64,000 nucleotides of DNA from Prevotella merdae (GCF_900290275.1 NZ_LT985323.1:728404-792403); one strand, 5' to 3'; counted from the stretch's first letter, positions 1 through 9,483 are shown. Numbers and translations are program-made. Notes: generated by a model not told the origin, from the letters alone.

Positions 1-825
1 GTAACACCCGAGACCGAAGCTATAGGCAACCATGTGGTAGATTTCTTCCTCAACGATATAAAGAAAGGACATATTCCGCCATCTATGTTCCCTATCCAAA
101 GCGGTGTGGGTGTTACAGGCAACGCTGTTATGCGTGCCATAGGCAACAACGCTCAGCTGCCTAAGCTCGAGGTATTCTCGGAGGTTGTGCAGGATGCCAT
201 TATAGACATGATGCTTGAGGACAAGATTGCACATGCCTCGGTTGCTGCCATGACGGTGAGCAACGAGTGTCTGCGCAAGGTTTACGACAATATCGACTTC
301 TTCAAGTCGCGCATAACGCTGCGCCCAAGCGAGCTTAGCAACTCGGCCGAACTTATCCATCGCTTTGGCGTAATAGCAATGAACACAGCCCTTGAATGCG
401 ACATCTACGGCAACGAGAATTCTTCGCACGTGTGCGGATCTAAGCTTATGAACGGTATAGGTGGATCGTGCGACTACGAGCGCAACGGTTCTATAAGCAT
501 ATTCTACACGCCTTCCACTGCCAAGAACGGTTGTATAAGTGCCATTGTGCCACAGTGTTGCCACATCGACTCAACAGAACACGATGTAGACGTTATAATA
601 ACCGAGCAGGGTATTGCCGACCTTCGCGGCAAAGGTCCGGCACGTCGTGCAGAGGAAATAATAGAGAATTGCGCACATCCCGACTATCGTCCGCTTCTGC
701 GCGAATATCAGCGCATTGCATCTAAAGGACACGAGCCTTGCGCATTGCGTGCGGCGTTTGCCTTCCACGACACTTTAGTGAACAAGGGAGACATGAGACT
801 GACCGACTTTGGCGAGTATATGTAA
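1..825 (+). CDS. Acetyl-CoA hydrolase/transferase, C-terminal part (5' end outside window)
   Basis: The frame is open from the first base, so the gene starts upstream and only about 274 C-terminal residues are present. The protein looks like the class I CoA-transferase family that includes acetyl-CoA hydrolase and succinyl-CoA:acetate CoA-transferase. Visible motifs are GVGVTGNAV near the start, SEVVQD (the Glu of this motif is the expected CoA-thioester nucleophile of the family) and GIADLRGK toward the C-terminus. Enzymes of this family move CoA between acetate and succinate or other acids, which fits the acetate/succinate/propionate fermentation of Bacteroidetes. The internal GTG at base 34 is not a believable start. 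Whether it is a hydrolase or a transferase cannot be decided from this fragment. Confidence 0.88.
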   Translation, partial: VTPETEAIGNHVVDFFLNDIKKGHIPPSMFPIQSGVGVTGNAVMRAIGNNAQLPKLEVFSEVVQDAIIDMMLEDKIAHASVAAMTVSNECLRKVYDNIDFFKSRITLRPSELSNSAELIHRFGVIAMNTALECDIYGNENSSHVCGSKLMNGIGGSCDYERNGSISIFYTPSTAKNGCISAIVPQCCHIDSTEHDVDVIITEQGIADLRGKGPARRAEEIIENCAHPDYRPLLREYQRIASKGHEPCALRAAFAFHDTLVNKGDMRLTDFGEYM

Positions 826-866
826 AGACCAAATAACAAAAAAAGTGTCTAGTAAATCTGGAAAAG

Positions 867-970
867 ACAGTAATATATATTAAATGATAAAGTAATATAT
901 ATTAAATGGCAAAGTAATATATATTAAATGGCAAAGTAATATATATTAAATGGCAAAGTAATATATATTC
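867..970. repeat. Tandem array of 22 bp units, about 4.7 copies
   Basis: Just after the CoA-transferase stop, the unit AAAGTAATATATATTAAATG plus GC repeats head to tail at 867-888 (diverged), 889-910, 911-932, 933-954 and partly at 955-970. It is AT-rich and non-coding. It runs directly into the hairpin at 964-1005. The same 22 bp period recurs in unrelated sequence at 25020-25129. Confidence 0.9.
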
Positions 971-1005
971 TCCCTTCCTCCGTGAAAGAGGGAAGGGAGA
1001 ATATA
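964..1005. terminator. Hairpin between convergent genes
   Basis: The arms TATATTCTCCCTTCC (964-978) and its exact complement (991-1005) form a 15 bp perfect stem around a 12-base loop. It lies between the CoA-transferase gene and murF, which converge, so a bidirectional terminator is the simplest reading. There is no strong T-run on either strand. Confidence 0.6.
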
Positions 1006-1029
1006 CCGTTCAGCCAATTGGCAGAACAG

Positions 1030-2370
1030 CTATAGCAATTCTGGCAATTCAAACAACTTGGTAGAGTTGCTGCCTTTTACAAGAATATATTTTCCATGTG
1101 GCTTGTCGGCTGCAATTGCCTCCTTAACCTGCTCCACATTGTCGAACAGACGGAACGACTGCGGTGTGTCACAATGCTCAAACTCGGCACCTACGAGCCA
1201 AACTGTCTCTATATCCAATGCTTTAAGCATATCCACAATTTTCTGATGCTCGTCGTGACTAACCTCTCCAAGCTCTTTCATATCACCAATAATCACCATT
1301 TTGTGCTCGGCCTTGATCTGGGCAAAGTTGTCTAATGCCGCAGCCATACTTGTTGGGTTGGCGTTGTAGGCATCTACTATAAGTCGGTTGTCCTTGGTCT
1401 GCTCAAACTGCGAGCGGTTGTTTGAAGGCACATATCCCGATAGAGCATGATTTATCTGCTGTGCGCTCACGCCGAAGTATAGGCCTATAGTGGCGGCAGC
1501 AAGCATATTTGCAATATTGTATGTTCCTATAAGATGGGTGTTCACACCGTACCATGTGGCGTCTGCCTCAGATTTCCACTCAAAGTTGAGTGTAGGCTCG
1601 CACCCCGTAACACGTCCTTGCACATACAGATTGTCGGCATCGGCACATCCATAGCGCACAAGGCGCAATCCGTTGGCAATACTGTTGAGATGAGGATTAT
1701 CATTATCTATAAACACCGCGCGCTCTGGCTGCACGGGCGCATTATTGGTTGCAGAAGCAAAACGATTCTCTCTCATAAAGTCGTATAACTCGCCCTTGGT
1801 GCGAATAACACCCTCAAACGAGCCGAAACCTTGCAAATGGGCACGACCTACATTTGTAATTATTGCATAATCGGGCTCTACTATGTCTACCAAGGTCTTT
1901 ATATCGCCAGGATGAGATGCTCCCATCTCCACCACAGCAACCTCATGCTCAGGTTTAAGGCGAAGCAACGTCTTAGGCACTCCAATATCGTTGTTGAAGT
2001 TGCCTGCTGTATATAGCACATTGTACTTTTCCTGAAGCACGGCAGCTGTAAGTTCCTTGGTTGTAGTCTTGCCGTTGGTTCCGGTTATGCCTATAATGCG
2101 GGTACCGAGAGTGCGACGATGCATCAATGCAAGTTGTTGCAAAGTATGCAGACAATCGTCAACGAGCAGACAGCGAGGGTCTGTGGCATACTCACTCTCG
2201 TCCACTATTGCATAGGCACAGCCTTTATCAAGGGCTACAGAAGCAAACTTATTGCCATTGAACGATGCGCCTTTAAGGGCGAAGAACAACGAGCCGGCAG
2301 GACAGTCGCGACTATCTGTAGTTACGACGGGATGCTCGGTGAAGATTTTGTATAATTCGGATATTTCCAT
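1030..2370 (-). CDS. murF: UDP-N-acetylmuramoyl-tripeptide--D-alanyl-D-alanine ligase
   Basis: MurF adds D-Ala-D-Ala to the UDP-MurNAc tripeptide in the cytoplasm, the last soluble step of the peptidoglycan precursor pathway. The protein has the three Mur-ligase regions: an N-terminal UDP-binding part, the ATP-binding P-loop GTNGKTTTKE, the middle-domain stretch ITNVGRAHLQGFGS with the downstream Lys in TKGELYDF, and the C-terminal DAYNANPTSM. About 446 residues is normal for the family. I start at the ATG at 2370 (MEISELYKIF). A longer reading beginning at a TTG at 2394 would place that TTG inside a perfect -7 promoter box. It stands alone on the minus strand, divergent from folP. Confidence 0.95.
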   Translation of the reverse strand: MEISELYKIFTEHPVVTTDSRDCPAGSLFFALKGASFNGNKFASVALDKGCAYAIVDESEYATDPRCLLVDDCLHTLQQLALMHRRTLGTRIIGITGTNGKTTTKELTAAVLQEKYNVLYTAGNFNNDIGVPKTLLRLKPEHEVAVVEMGASHPGDIKTLVDIVEPDYAIITNVGRAHLQGFGSFEGVIRTKGELYDFMRENRFASATNNAPVQPERAVFIDNDNPHLNSIANGLRLVRYGCADADNLYVQGRVTGCEPTLNFEWKSEADATWYGVNTHLIGTYNIANMLAAATIGLYFGVSAQQINHALSGYVPSNNRSQFEQTKDNRLIVDAYNANPTSMAAALDNFAQIKAEHKMVIIGDMKELGEVSHDEHQKIVDMLKALDIETVWLVGAEFEHCDTPQSFRLFDNVEQVKEAIAADKPHGKYILVKGSNSTKLFELPELL

Positions 2371-2390
2371 ATTACTTGGGTTTATTGTGT

Positions 2391-2399
2391 GCAAAGGTA
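2391..2399 (-). promoter_or_regulatory. -7 promoter box of murF
   Basis: Read on the minus strand this is TACCTTTGC, a perfect Bacteroidetes -7 box (TAnnTTTG) about 20 bases before the murF ATG, implying a very short leader. No convincing -33 TTTG was seen. It overlaps the only alternative start codon, so it decides the gene's 5' end. Confidence 0.65.
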
Positions 2400-2420
2400 G
2401 TTATTTTTATATACTTTTTA

Positions 2421-2452
2421 TTTGGTCGTCTCGTTTTTTATTGCGTAATTTG
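2421..2452 (+). promoter_or_regulatory. Putative promoter of folP
   Basis: TTTG at 2421-2424 and TAATTTG at 2446-2452 are 21 bases apart, close to the Bacteroidetes -33/-7 arrangement, although the -7 box is one base short of TAnnTTTG. It lies 29 bases before the folP ATG. Confidence 0.45.
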
Positions 2453-2480
2453 CCATACGATTACAAATAAAAGAAACAAA

Positions 2481-3314
2481 ATGAAATATACAATAAATGT
2501 AAGAGGCCAACTTGTAGACCTTTCGAGCCCAGTGGTAATGGGCATACTAAATGCTACACCCGACTCGTTCTACTCGGGTAGCCGCAAGCAGACAGAGACT
2601 GAGATAGCCGACCGTACCAACCAAATTATTGCCGAGGGCGGAAAGATAATAGATGTGGGAGCATTCTCTACACGTCCGGGCGCCGAAGTTGTAAGTGTGG
2701 AGGAAGAGACACAGCGTCTTAAGCGTGCACTTGCCATAGTACGACGCGAGCAACCCGACGCTATTGTATCGGTAGACACATATCGTCCATTGGTTGCACG
2801 CCAATGTGTGGAGGAGTTTGGTGCCGATATAATAAACGATGTGTCGGAAGGCGGACTGACAGGTATTGTGGGTCAAGAAATACACGAGGAAGGTGATATG
2901 TTTGAGACTGTGGCTGACTTGCGCGTACCTTATATATTAATGTCGGTGCAACCTACGCTTAAGAAGATGATGATAAACTTTGCCGCCGAGGTGCAACGCC
3001 TGCGCGACTTGGGTGCCAAAGATATAATACTCGACCCAGGCTACGGTTTCGGCAAGACACTTAATCAGAACTACGAGATACTAAACGAGGCAGAGCGTCT
3101 GCAAGAGCTCGAATTGCCCATCCTCGTAGGCATATCACGCAAGAGTATGATATACCGTCTTATCGGCGGCGACCCAACCACATCGCTCAACGGAACAACC
3201 ATGCTCAACACCGTATCGCTGATGAAAGGTGCATCCATATTGCGTGTGCATGATGTGAAGGAGGCTGTGGAAGTGTGCCAGATGGCATGCAAACTCCAAG
3301 CACCAAATTCGTAA
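2481..3314 (+). CDS. folP: Dihydropteroate synthase
   Basis: FolP joins 6-hydroxymethyl-dihydropterin pyrophosphate to p-aminobenzoate to make dihydropteroate in folate synthesis; it is the sulfonamide target. The protein (277 residues) shows the expected TIM-barrel motifs in order: GILNATPDSF near residue 20, IDVGAFSTRPGA, INDVSEG, DPGYGFGKT and VGISRKSM. I start at the ATG at 2481 (MKYTINVRGQ); the frame is open upstream to 2376, but that sequence overlaps the promoter region and is not protein-like. It is followed after 45 bases by cdaA, a pairing common in Bacteroidetes. Confidence 0.95.
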   Translation: MKYTINVRGQLVDLSSPVVMGILNATPDSFYSGSRKQTETEIADRTNQIIAEGGKIIDVGAFSTRPGAEVVSVEEETQRLKRALAIVRREQPDAIVSVDTYRPLVARQCVEEFGADIINDVSEGGLTGIVGQEIHEEGDMFETVADLRVPYILMSVQPTLKKMMINFAAEVQRLRDLGAKDIILDPGYGFGKTLNQNYEILNEAERLQELELPILVGISRKSMIYRLIGGDPTTSLNGTTMLNTVSLMKGASILRVHDVKEAVEVCQMACKLQAPNS

Positions 3315-3359
3315 CCCCCAAAAATCGTAACTCCTAATTCGTAATTCTTAACTCATCAT

Positions 3360-4133
3360 ATGTTTGACTTTGGAATAAAAGACATAATCGACGTTTTTCT
3401 CGTCGCCTTGATGCTTTACTACCTCTACCGACTGATGAAGGAGAGCCGTTCGCTCAACGTCTTCATCGGCATCATAGTATTTGTGCTGGTGTGGCTCTTT
3501 GTTAGTCAGGTGCTGGAGATGCGCTTGCTTGGAGCCATTATGGACAAGTTGGTTAGCGTAGGTGTAATAGGCCTTATCGTATTGTTTCAAGAAGAGATAC
3601 GACGCTTTTTGTATTCGTTGGGCGCGCATCAGAGGTTCCAGTCCATTATGCGTTTCTTCTTCATGGGCAACAAGTCGAAGTCGACTGTAGACAAGGAGAC
3701 TATCATGCCTATTGTTATGGCATGTATGGACATGTCGAGAGGCAAAGTGGGAGCGCTCATCGTAATAGAACGTGGCTTGCGACTTGACGACATCGTAGAC
3801 ACGGGCGACCTTATCGACGCACGCATTAACCAACGACTCATTGAGAACATATTCTTCAAGAACTCGCCATTGCACGATGGTGCCATGATTATTACTGGCA
3901 AGCGCATTCGGGCAGCTGGATGTATTCTGCCTGTATCGCACAACCATGACATACCTAAAGAATTAGGTCTGCGCCACCGTGCCGCGCTCGGCATCTCGCA
4001 AGATAGCGATTGTATTGCCATTGTTGTGTCTGAGGAGACCGGAGGTATTAGCGTTGCCATAAAGGGACAATTCCAATTGAGACTGTCGGCAGAGAAGCTG
4101 GAGAATATTTTGTCAAAGGAAATGAACTTCTAA
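3360..4133 (+). CDS. cdaA: Diadenylate cyclase CdaA (membrane-bound)
   Basis: CdaA makes cyclic di-AMP from two ATP. The first 75 or so residues hold about three hydrophobic membrane segments. The DAC domain follows, with both signature motifs intact: DGA at residues 173-175 (in SPLHDGAMII) and RHR at 205-207 (in GLRHRAALG), then the conserved SEETGGISVA. At 257 residues it matches the family. It sits 45 bases behind folP and is probably cotranscribed. No cdaR-like gene lies next to it, so its partner regulator, if any, is elsewhere. Confidence 0.93.
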   Translation: MFDFGIKDIIDVFLVALMLYYLYRLMKESRSLNVFIGIIVFVLVWLFVSQVLEMRLLGAIMDKLVSVGVIGLIVLFQEEIRRFLYSLGAHQRFQSIMRFFFMGNKSKSTVDKETIMPIVMACMDMSRGKVGALIVIERGLRLDDIVDTGDLIDARINQRLIENIFFKNSPLHDGAMIITGKRIRAAGCILPVSHNHDIPKELGLRHRAALGISQDSDCIAIVVSEETGGISVAIKGQFQLRLSAEKLENILSKEMNF

Positions 4134-4140
4134 ATGTAAA

Positions 4141-4170
4141 TACCCCAATCCGCTTTGGCGAATTGGGGTA
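4141..4170 (+). terminator. Hairpin after cdaA
   Basis: TACCCCAATCCGC (4141-4153) pairs with GCGAATTGGGGTA (4158-4170) with one mismatch, only 7 bases after the cdaA stop. It lacks a T-run. It probably marks the 3' end of the folP-cdaA transcript. Confidence 0.5.
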
Positions 4171-4181
4171 TGCCAATAAAT

Positions 4182-4217
4182 GATAACGTATTCATCAGCC
4201 AACGATAACGTATTCAT
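4182..4217. repeat. Two direct copies of GATAACGTATTCAT
   Basis: The 14-mer GATAACGTATTCAT is present at 4182-4195 and 4204-4217. The same 14-mer occurs twice more, as an inverted pair, at 43760-43797. The rest of the gene-free stretch 4134-4378 is AT-rich and shows no other recognisable element. Confidence 0.8.
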
Positions 4218-4378
4218 AAATCAAGGATGTTTCTTTTGACGAAAAAGCTGTTGATTTTATGATGACTCGTGCGTTAATAAGGATGGACAGAAAGTTAAAT
4301 TGCTGTCTTTTTGTGTTATTATACCACAAATATACCAAACTATTTGGACTGCATATGCTTAATCCGCAATATTTTGCG

Positions 4379-4386
4379 TAACTTTG
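4379..4386 (+). promoter_or_regulatory. -7 box of the DEAD-box helicase gene, with long leader
   Basis: TAACTTTG is a perfect TAnnTTTG box. Transcription from it would begin near 4393 and leave a leader of about 160 bases before the TTG start at 4553. No recognised riboswitch was seen in that leader. Confidence 0.6.
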
Positions 4387-4552
4387 CACTCGAATTCAGG
4401 ATTTTTATTTTACGAGAAGCTACCTGATGTCTTCGTTCAAGTTGTTTTGTCCTAACGACATCCTCTTGTTGCATGGCTGGGGAAGACTATGGAGTAGCGT
4501 CGGATATTATTTTGATTCACCCCTATCCACATTTTTAAAACAACATTTTAGA

Positions 4553-6502
4553 TTGAAGACATTTGAAGAATTGGGCGTAAGCGAAGAGATTCGTCACGCC
4601 ATCGAAGAGTTGGGCTTTGAACATCCAATGCCCGTACAGGAAGAAGTAATACCTTATTTGTTAGGCAATGGCAACGACGTAATTGCGCTTGCACAAACCG
4701 GAACTGGCAAGACTGCCGCCTTTGGTATACCTCTATTACAACGTACAGATCCTAATAGCCGCACCACTCAGGCTATTGTCATATCACCTACACGCGAGCT
4801 TTGTCTACAGATAGCCGACGACCTTAAGTCGTTTGCCAAGTATATCAAGGGCATCAACATCGTGGCTGTATATGGCGGAACATCAATCATCAACCAGATT
4901 CATGCACTTAAGCACGGTGCGCAAATTATCGTGGCCACTCCTGGACGCCTTATTGATCTTATGCATCGCGGCGCTGCCAAGCTTGACAATGTGCAGAACG
5001 TTGTGCTGGACGAGGCAGATGAGATGCTTAATATGGGATTCTCTGACAGCATTAACGAGATATTCGAGTCGGTTCCTACCGACCGTAACACGCTGCTCTT
5101 CTCTGCCACAATGAGCAAGGAGATTGAGAAGATAGCCAAGGGCTACCTGCACGATTATAAGGAGATTGTAGTTGGTTCGCGCAACGAGGGTGCCGAGAAC
5201 GTTAACCACATATATTATATGGTCAATGCCAAGGACAAGTATCTTGCCCTTAAGCGCATTGTGGACTATTATCCACGCATATACGGCATCGTGTTCTGCC
5301 GCACAAAGGCTGAGACACAAGAGGTTGCCGACAAACTTATACGCGATGGCTATAATGCCGAACCGCTACATGGCGACCTATCGCAGCAACAACGCGATAT
5401 TACTATGCAAAAGTTCCGCCAACATATCACACAATTGCTTGTTGCTACTGATGTTGCTGCACGTGGCTTGGATGTAGACGACCTGACACACGTTATCAAC
5501 TATGGTATGCCTGGCGATACCGAAAGCTATACCCACCGTTCGGGCCGTACCGGACGTGCAGGAAAGAAGGGTACATCTATCTCTATTATACATACCAAGG
5601 AGAAGGGACGTGTGCGCGAGGTAGAAAAGATTATAGGCAAGCAGTTTGTTGACGGTACGCTGCCTACACCTCAAGAGATATGCTCTAAGCAGCTGTTCAA
5701 GGCAATAGACGAGATTGAGAAGGTGGACGTTGACGAGGACCAGATTGCCCCGTTCATGGAGGATATCAACCGCCACTTCGAGTTCTACGACAAGGAGGAT
5801 ATATTGAAGAAGATTGTGTCGTTGGAGTTTGGCAAGTTCCTCAACTATTATGCCAACGCTCCCGAGATTGTTAAGCCTTCTACATCACGCGACCGCTCTG
5901 ACCGCAAGTCAGGTTCTGCAAAGCGCGAGAAGCGAGCTCCAGAGAGTGGATATCGCCGCCTATTTATCAATCTTGGTAAAGATGATGGTTTCTATCCAGG
6001 CGAGGTTATGCAGTTCATAAACCGTAATGTACACGGCCGTCAAGATGTAGGACACATCGATCTCTTAGCGCGTATATCGTATATAGAGGTACCTGAAGAG
6101 GATGCAGATAAAGTGATGCGCGCACTCAATGGCGCTTCTTATCGCAACCGCACCGTACGTTGCAACGACGCTGATGATACTAATGCTGCCGCTGGAGAAG
6201 GCAAGCGTGGTGGCTCGCGTCGCTCTGACCGTAACAGTGCAAAGCGATCTGATGACTACAAACGTTCAGCAAGACGTAATGATAACAGCGATTTTGCTCC
6301 ATACGAAAAGCGATCTAAGCGTCGCAATGAGGACGAAGGACGCAACCGTTCGCAACGTGGCAAGCGTGGTGCATCAAGATATGAGAGTGGTAGACAAGAC
6401 GATTGGCGCCAGTTTATCAATAATCCTGACATCAAGTTGGTAGGCGAAGAACCTGACTTCTCTGAAGAGGGATGGGCTCGCCGCAAGCCTAAAAAGAAGT
6501 AA
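4553..6502 (+). CDS. DEAD-box ATP-dependent RNA helicase
   Basis: This helicase probably remodels structured RNA (ribosome assembly, cold adaptation). All core motifs are present: the Q motif region EHPMPVQEEVIP, AQTGTGKT, PTREL, TPGRL, DEAD, SATM, then the second RecA lobe with VFCRTKAETQEV, ATDVAARGLDV and HRSGRTGRAG. After about residue 470 comes a DbpA-type RNA-binding domain (RRLFINLGKDDGFYPGEVM) and a very basic Arg/Lys/Ser/Asp-rich tail, typical of Bacteroidetes homologues. The frame is open from an ATG at 4427, but homologues as I recall them begin with KTFEELG, which here follows a TTG at 4553. I therefore prefer the TTG; the extra 42 residues look like translated leader. About 649 residues from the TTG. 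Confidence 0.88.
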   Translation: MKTFEELGVSEEIRHAIEELGFEHPMPVQEEVIPYLLGNGNDVIALAQTGTGKTAAFGIPLLQRTDPNSRTTQAIVISPTRELCLQIADDLKSFAKYIKGINIVAVYGGTSIINQIHALKHGAQIIVATPGRLIDLMHRGAAKLDNVQNVVLDEADEMLNMGFSDSINEIFESVPTDRNTLLFSATMSKEIEKIAKGYLHDYKEIVVGSRNEGAENVNHIYYMVNAKDKYLALKRIVDYYPRIYGIVFCRTKAETQEVADKLIRDGYNAEPLHGDLSQQQRDITMQKFRQHITQLLVATDVAARGLDVDDLTHVINYGMPGDTESYTHRSGRTGRAGKKGTSISIIHTKEKGRVREVEKIIGKQFVDGTLPTPQEICSKQLFKAIDEIEKVDVDEDQIAPFMEDINRHFEFYDKEDILKKIVSLEFGKFLNYYANAPEIVKPSTSRDRSDRKSGSAKREKRAPESGYRRLFINLGKDDGFYPGEVMQFINRNVHGRQDVGHIDLLARISYIEVPEEDADKVMRALNGASYRNRTVRCNDADDTNAAAGEGKRGGSRRSDRNSAKRSDDYKRSARRNDNSDFAPYEKRSKRRNEDEGRNRSQRGKRGASRYESGRQDDWRQFINNPDIKLVGEEPDFSEEGWARRKPKKK

Positions 6503-6561
6503 GGGATAAGGCTCTTTATCGACGCAGATTAAAAGACCTGCGTATTAAACATATATTATAC

Positions 6562-6624
6562 AAATAAGGCATTAACGCTTATTACACTTGAAAGAAACGT
6601 GTAATTGACGTTAATGCCTTATTT
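6562..6624. terminator. Bidirectional terminator-like stem-loop
   Basis: A 16 bp perfect outer stem, AAATAAGGCATTAACG (6562-6577) with its complement (6609-6624), encloses an inner stem ATTACAC/GTGTAAT (6581-6587 and 6599-6605). It lies between the converging helicase and C10 protease genes, with A/T-rich ends on both strands. Confidence 0.75.
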
Positions 6625-6654
6625 CGTATAATGGACTAAACTTCAGCCACAATA

Positions 6655-9459
6655 TTATCGCTTCATTATCTTCTTCGTAACACAACCCTTATCGGTACGT
6701 ACCTTCAGTACATACACACCTGGCTGCAAGTTTTGTGTATCGACAGAGGCATCGGCACCGCCGTTAGCCACAAGACTGCCGTCTACATTATATATACTGT
6801 ACGAGAGTATGCGACCATTCAAAGTAGCATCAGATGCAATGTTGTCGATGCCTGTCTTGGTGCCAATGTTTATTAGGCGATAGTAATTGTCGCAACCACC
6901 AACAGCCTTTTCTACACCACTCTCCTTAGTCTCCACAATGAGCATATATGTACCCTCAGCCACGGAAGGCTTGTAGTTGAACGAAAGCTTTACATCCTCA
7001 CCAGCCTTAAGAGACTTGCTTGCCATTGTAACAATCTCTCCACTCTTGTTGGTAAGCTGGCGTACACGCACGTATATAGTGCCCGTGAAATTCTTCTGAG
7101 CATGCAATGTAACACTGCCTGGCGTCTTCTCGCCTATGATAAGCCATGACGGCATCTGTGTGTCGGTAACGCTAAGACTAAGATCAGGATTTTCTTCCAC
7201 AGTTATGTATGTAGGCGAGGTGTAGTTGTCGATAACAAGCTCCTTGCCATCAGCATCAACACCGCTGAACCAAACCTCGTATGTACCAGGATCGACCACC
7301 ATTCGACGATAGAATTGCACATTTGCATCCTTGCCCTTGTCCAAGGTAACGTTAGTCTGTAGGAAAACAAAGTCGCGGTCGACATTGTTTACATCGCGCA
7401 TATGAGCCACAATACCAGCAGTACCAGTCACGCCGTAGTTGCGCACATTAACAGCCATCAGCACATCATCACCTTGCAGGGCTTTCTTCTCTCCCTCCTT
7501 ATTCTGCCATACCACTGGAGTTGTGGCACGCAGCACTGGCTTGTCAGAAGCAGAGACTATCTCCATACAAGCACGTCCTACAGCAGAATCATCAAATGGA
7601 TAATCGGCAAAGCCCTTCTCATAAGCAGTCACCTCATATCTGCCAGGCTTCAGTTTCTCGTCTACATCAACAAGCAATTGCAACAATGCCTCGCTCTCAT
7701 CATATACACTAACCGATGCAGACGACTCGCCATACATAGCAGGATTGTCAATAGACTGGAAACGTATCACTACATTCTTTAGTCGGATGTCTGTACTGTT
7801 GTTGCGTACATGTGCCGTAATAAGGGCCTTGCCTCCGGCATGCAAGGTGCCGTCAGACTTTAACTGTTCCAACAGAGTTACATTAGGCTTGATAGCATGT
7901 ATACCAATAATTGTGCCCTTACCACCACTTACAGTCATGTCGGCATAACGTGGAAGTCCGCTGTAATGGCGCAATACTTGCCATGTATTGGCATCCTTAG
8001 CCTTGAAGGCAAAGCGCACCTCATAATTGCCATCTGCTAATCCGTCAACCTTTACTGGGATATCGCGCATTGTTACACTTGTTGTACCCGAATTGCCGTT
8101 CTTGTATGCAGCCACACTTACACTCTCCTCCTTAAGCACGCTAAGCACCTTTGCGTCCTTGGTTACTACAGCAGCCAATGTGCCGTTGAATGCCTCAGGA
8201 ACAAGATTCTCAAGATATGTCATCAACGTGAATGTGTTGCCTGTAGGTATGATACTCAGACGTGTTGGTCCGTAGAGTGGCCATAAAGTATCATCGGTGC
8301 TTGTTGTAGGAGGCTGAATACCTATGACCATCTCTTGGTCGAGATTGTAACCACCGCTGCCGCCACCTTCGCCAAGATCGTCAGGATTAAGACGATTGAT
8401 AAGGAAGAAACCATTGCTCTTGCCATACCATCCCCAATTGATGTGCACATAACCATTAGAGTCGTAGCCATCTGCCACAAAAGCATGACCGCCACTACCC
8501 GCATCGCTTGCTCCACCATAATATACTGGACGTCCGGCGTCAAGCTCATTGCGCATTATGTCCATCCATTCTGAAGTGGAATAGTAGCTACGCTTAAGCA
8601 TTGTGGTACGCTTATCGTAGCCAAAGTAGTTCTTCAATGCAGCCGGCACGAGCATAGGCACAGCACCACTGCCAGCCTTTTCATACTCCATCTCAACTGC
8701 TACACCAAACTGGGCAGCAAGTGTAGCTACTGCTTTGGTTTGCGCTGGGGTGAACGATGTATCTCCTTTAGGATATGCCTCAAGCATATTAGCCCAATCG
8801 TATGTTGTAGAACCAAAGTCGGCAGAAAGTGTCATTCCCTTTGCGGTATAAGTTTTCTCGCCTGTTCCGTGCTTTGGATACTTCCAAAAACGCATAATCT
8901 GTGTAGCAGCAGTAGCCACACATCCCGTATAATAGTGTACCGTCTTGCCAGCATCGGTATATGTAGGACACTGGAGGTTGAATGGATAATCCTGTCCCCA
9001 CTCTATCTTGTCAAGTAGAGGAGCCACCACAACATTGCTTTCGGCTTCAACCGATTGTGATTTGGCTACAAGATTAGGATTAGCCCAATAAGCCTCAACA
9101 TATCGGGCATATTGTTGCATCCATTGGCGCACATTGTCAGGAGCATCGTCTATGGAGAATGTACCTTTATCCGAATAGCCAAGTACAGTGGCAAAGCGGT
9201 CCTCACCGCTGACAATGACGAAACCACCATTAGAGGCAGTTGAGTTGAACACATAGTAAGGCTGGACATCTGTGCCAGCAACATTCTTGGCTTTAGCAGC
9301 GTTGGTCTTTAAAAGACGAAAGGGCACAACAGCGTTGCGCCCTTTCTGCATGAAACTCTTTGCAATGCGTTCTGCCTCGGCACGATTTACTGGAGAGGCA
9401 GAAGCATTGTAAGTGGTAAGACCAAGCAGAAGAGCCATAAATAGTTTCTGCTTATTCAT
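6655..9459 (-). CDS. Secreted C10-family (streptopain-like) cysteine protease with T9SS-like tail
   Basis: A large exported protease of 934 residues. It has a signal peptide (about 1-21), then a Spi_C10-type propeptide region (about 22-125). The C10 catalytic domain follows with Cys180 in HYYTGCVATA, His325 in GGHAFVADG and the INWGW motif at 340-344, matching the SpeB/interpain arrangement. Several beta-rich repeats of unknown role follow, and the last 75 residues look like a T9SS sorting domain (YSIYNVDGSLV, QPGVYVLKV, final KKIMKR). Related Prevotella and Porphyromonas proteases degrade host proteins; that role is inference here. The gene follows the upstream fibronectin-type protein by only 24 bases and is probably cotranscribed with it. 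Confidence 0.92.
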   Translation of the reverse strand: MNKQKLFMALLLGLTTYNASASPVNRAEAERIAKSFMQKGRNAVVPFRLLKTNAAKAKNVAGTDVQPYYVFNSTASNGGFVIVSGEDRFATVLGYSDKGTFSIDDAPDNVRQWMQQYARYVEAYWANPNLVAKSQSVEAESNVVVAPLLDKIEWGQDYPFNLQCPTYTDAGKTVHYYTGCVATAATQIMRFWKYPKHGTGEKTYTAKGMTLSADFGSTTYDWANMLEAYPKGDTSFTPAQTKAVATLAAQFGVAVEMEYEKAGSGAVPMLVPAALKNYFGYDKRTTMLKRSYYSTSEWMDIMRNELDAGRPVYYGGASDAGSGGHAFVADGYDSNGYVHINWGWYGKSNGFFLINRLNPDDLGEGGGSGGYNLDQEMVIGIQPPTTSTDDTLWPLYGPTRLSIIPTGNTFTLMTYLENLVPEAFNGTLAAVVTKDAKVLSVLKEESVSVAAYKNGNSGTTSVTMRDIPVKVDGLADGNYEVRFAFKAKDANTWQVLRHYSGLPRYADMTVSGGKGTIIGIHAIKPNVTLLEQLKSDGTLHAGGKALITAHVRNNSTDIRLKNVVIRFQSIDNPAMYGESSASVSVYDESEALLQLLVDVDEKLKPGRYEVTAYEKGFADYPFDDSAVGRACMEIVSASDKPVLRATTPVVWQNKEGEKKALQGDDVLMAVNVRNYGVTGTAGIVAHMRDVNNVDRDFVFLQTNVTLDKGKDANVQFYRRMVVDPGTYEVWFSGVDADGKELVIDNYTSPTYITVEENPDLSLSVTDTQMPSWLIIGEKTPGSVTLHAQKNFTGTIYVRVRQLTNKSGEIVTMASKSLKAGEDVKLSFNYKPSVAEGTYMLIVETKESGVEKAVGGCDNYYRLINIGTKTGIDNIASDATLNGRILSYSIYNVDGSLVANGGADASVDTQNLQPGVYVLKVRTDKGCVTKKIMKR

Positions 9460-9483
9460 ATTGTTCTTATTATTTTCTATGTT

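Noticed and set aside
2252..2470. Plus-strand frames over the murF start and promoter region
   Set aside because: They overlap the murF coding sequence and the divergent promoters and have no protein-like features.
4427..4552. Upstream ATG as the true start of the DEAD-box helicase
   Set aside because: The 42 added residues do not resemble the family; kept only as an alternative.
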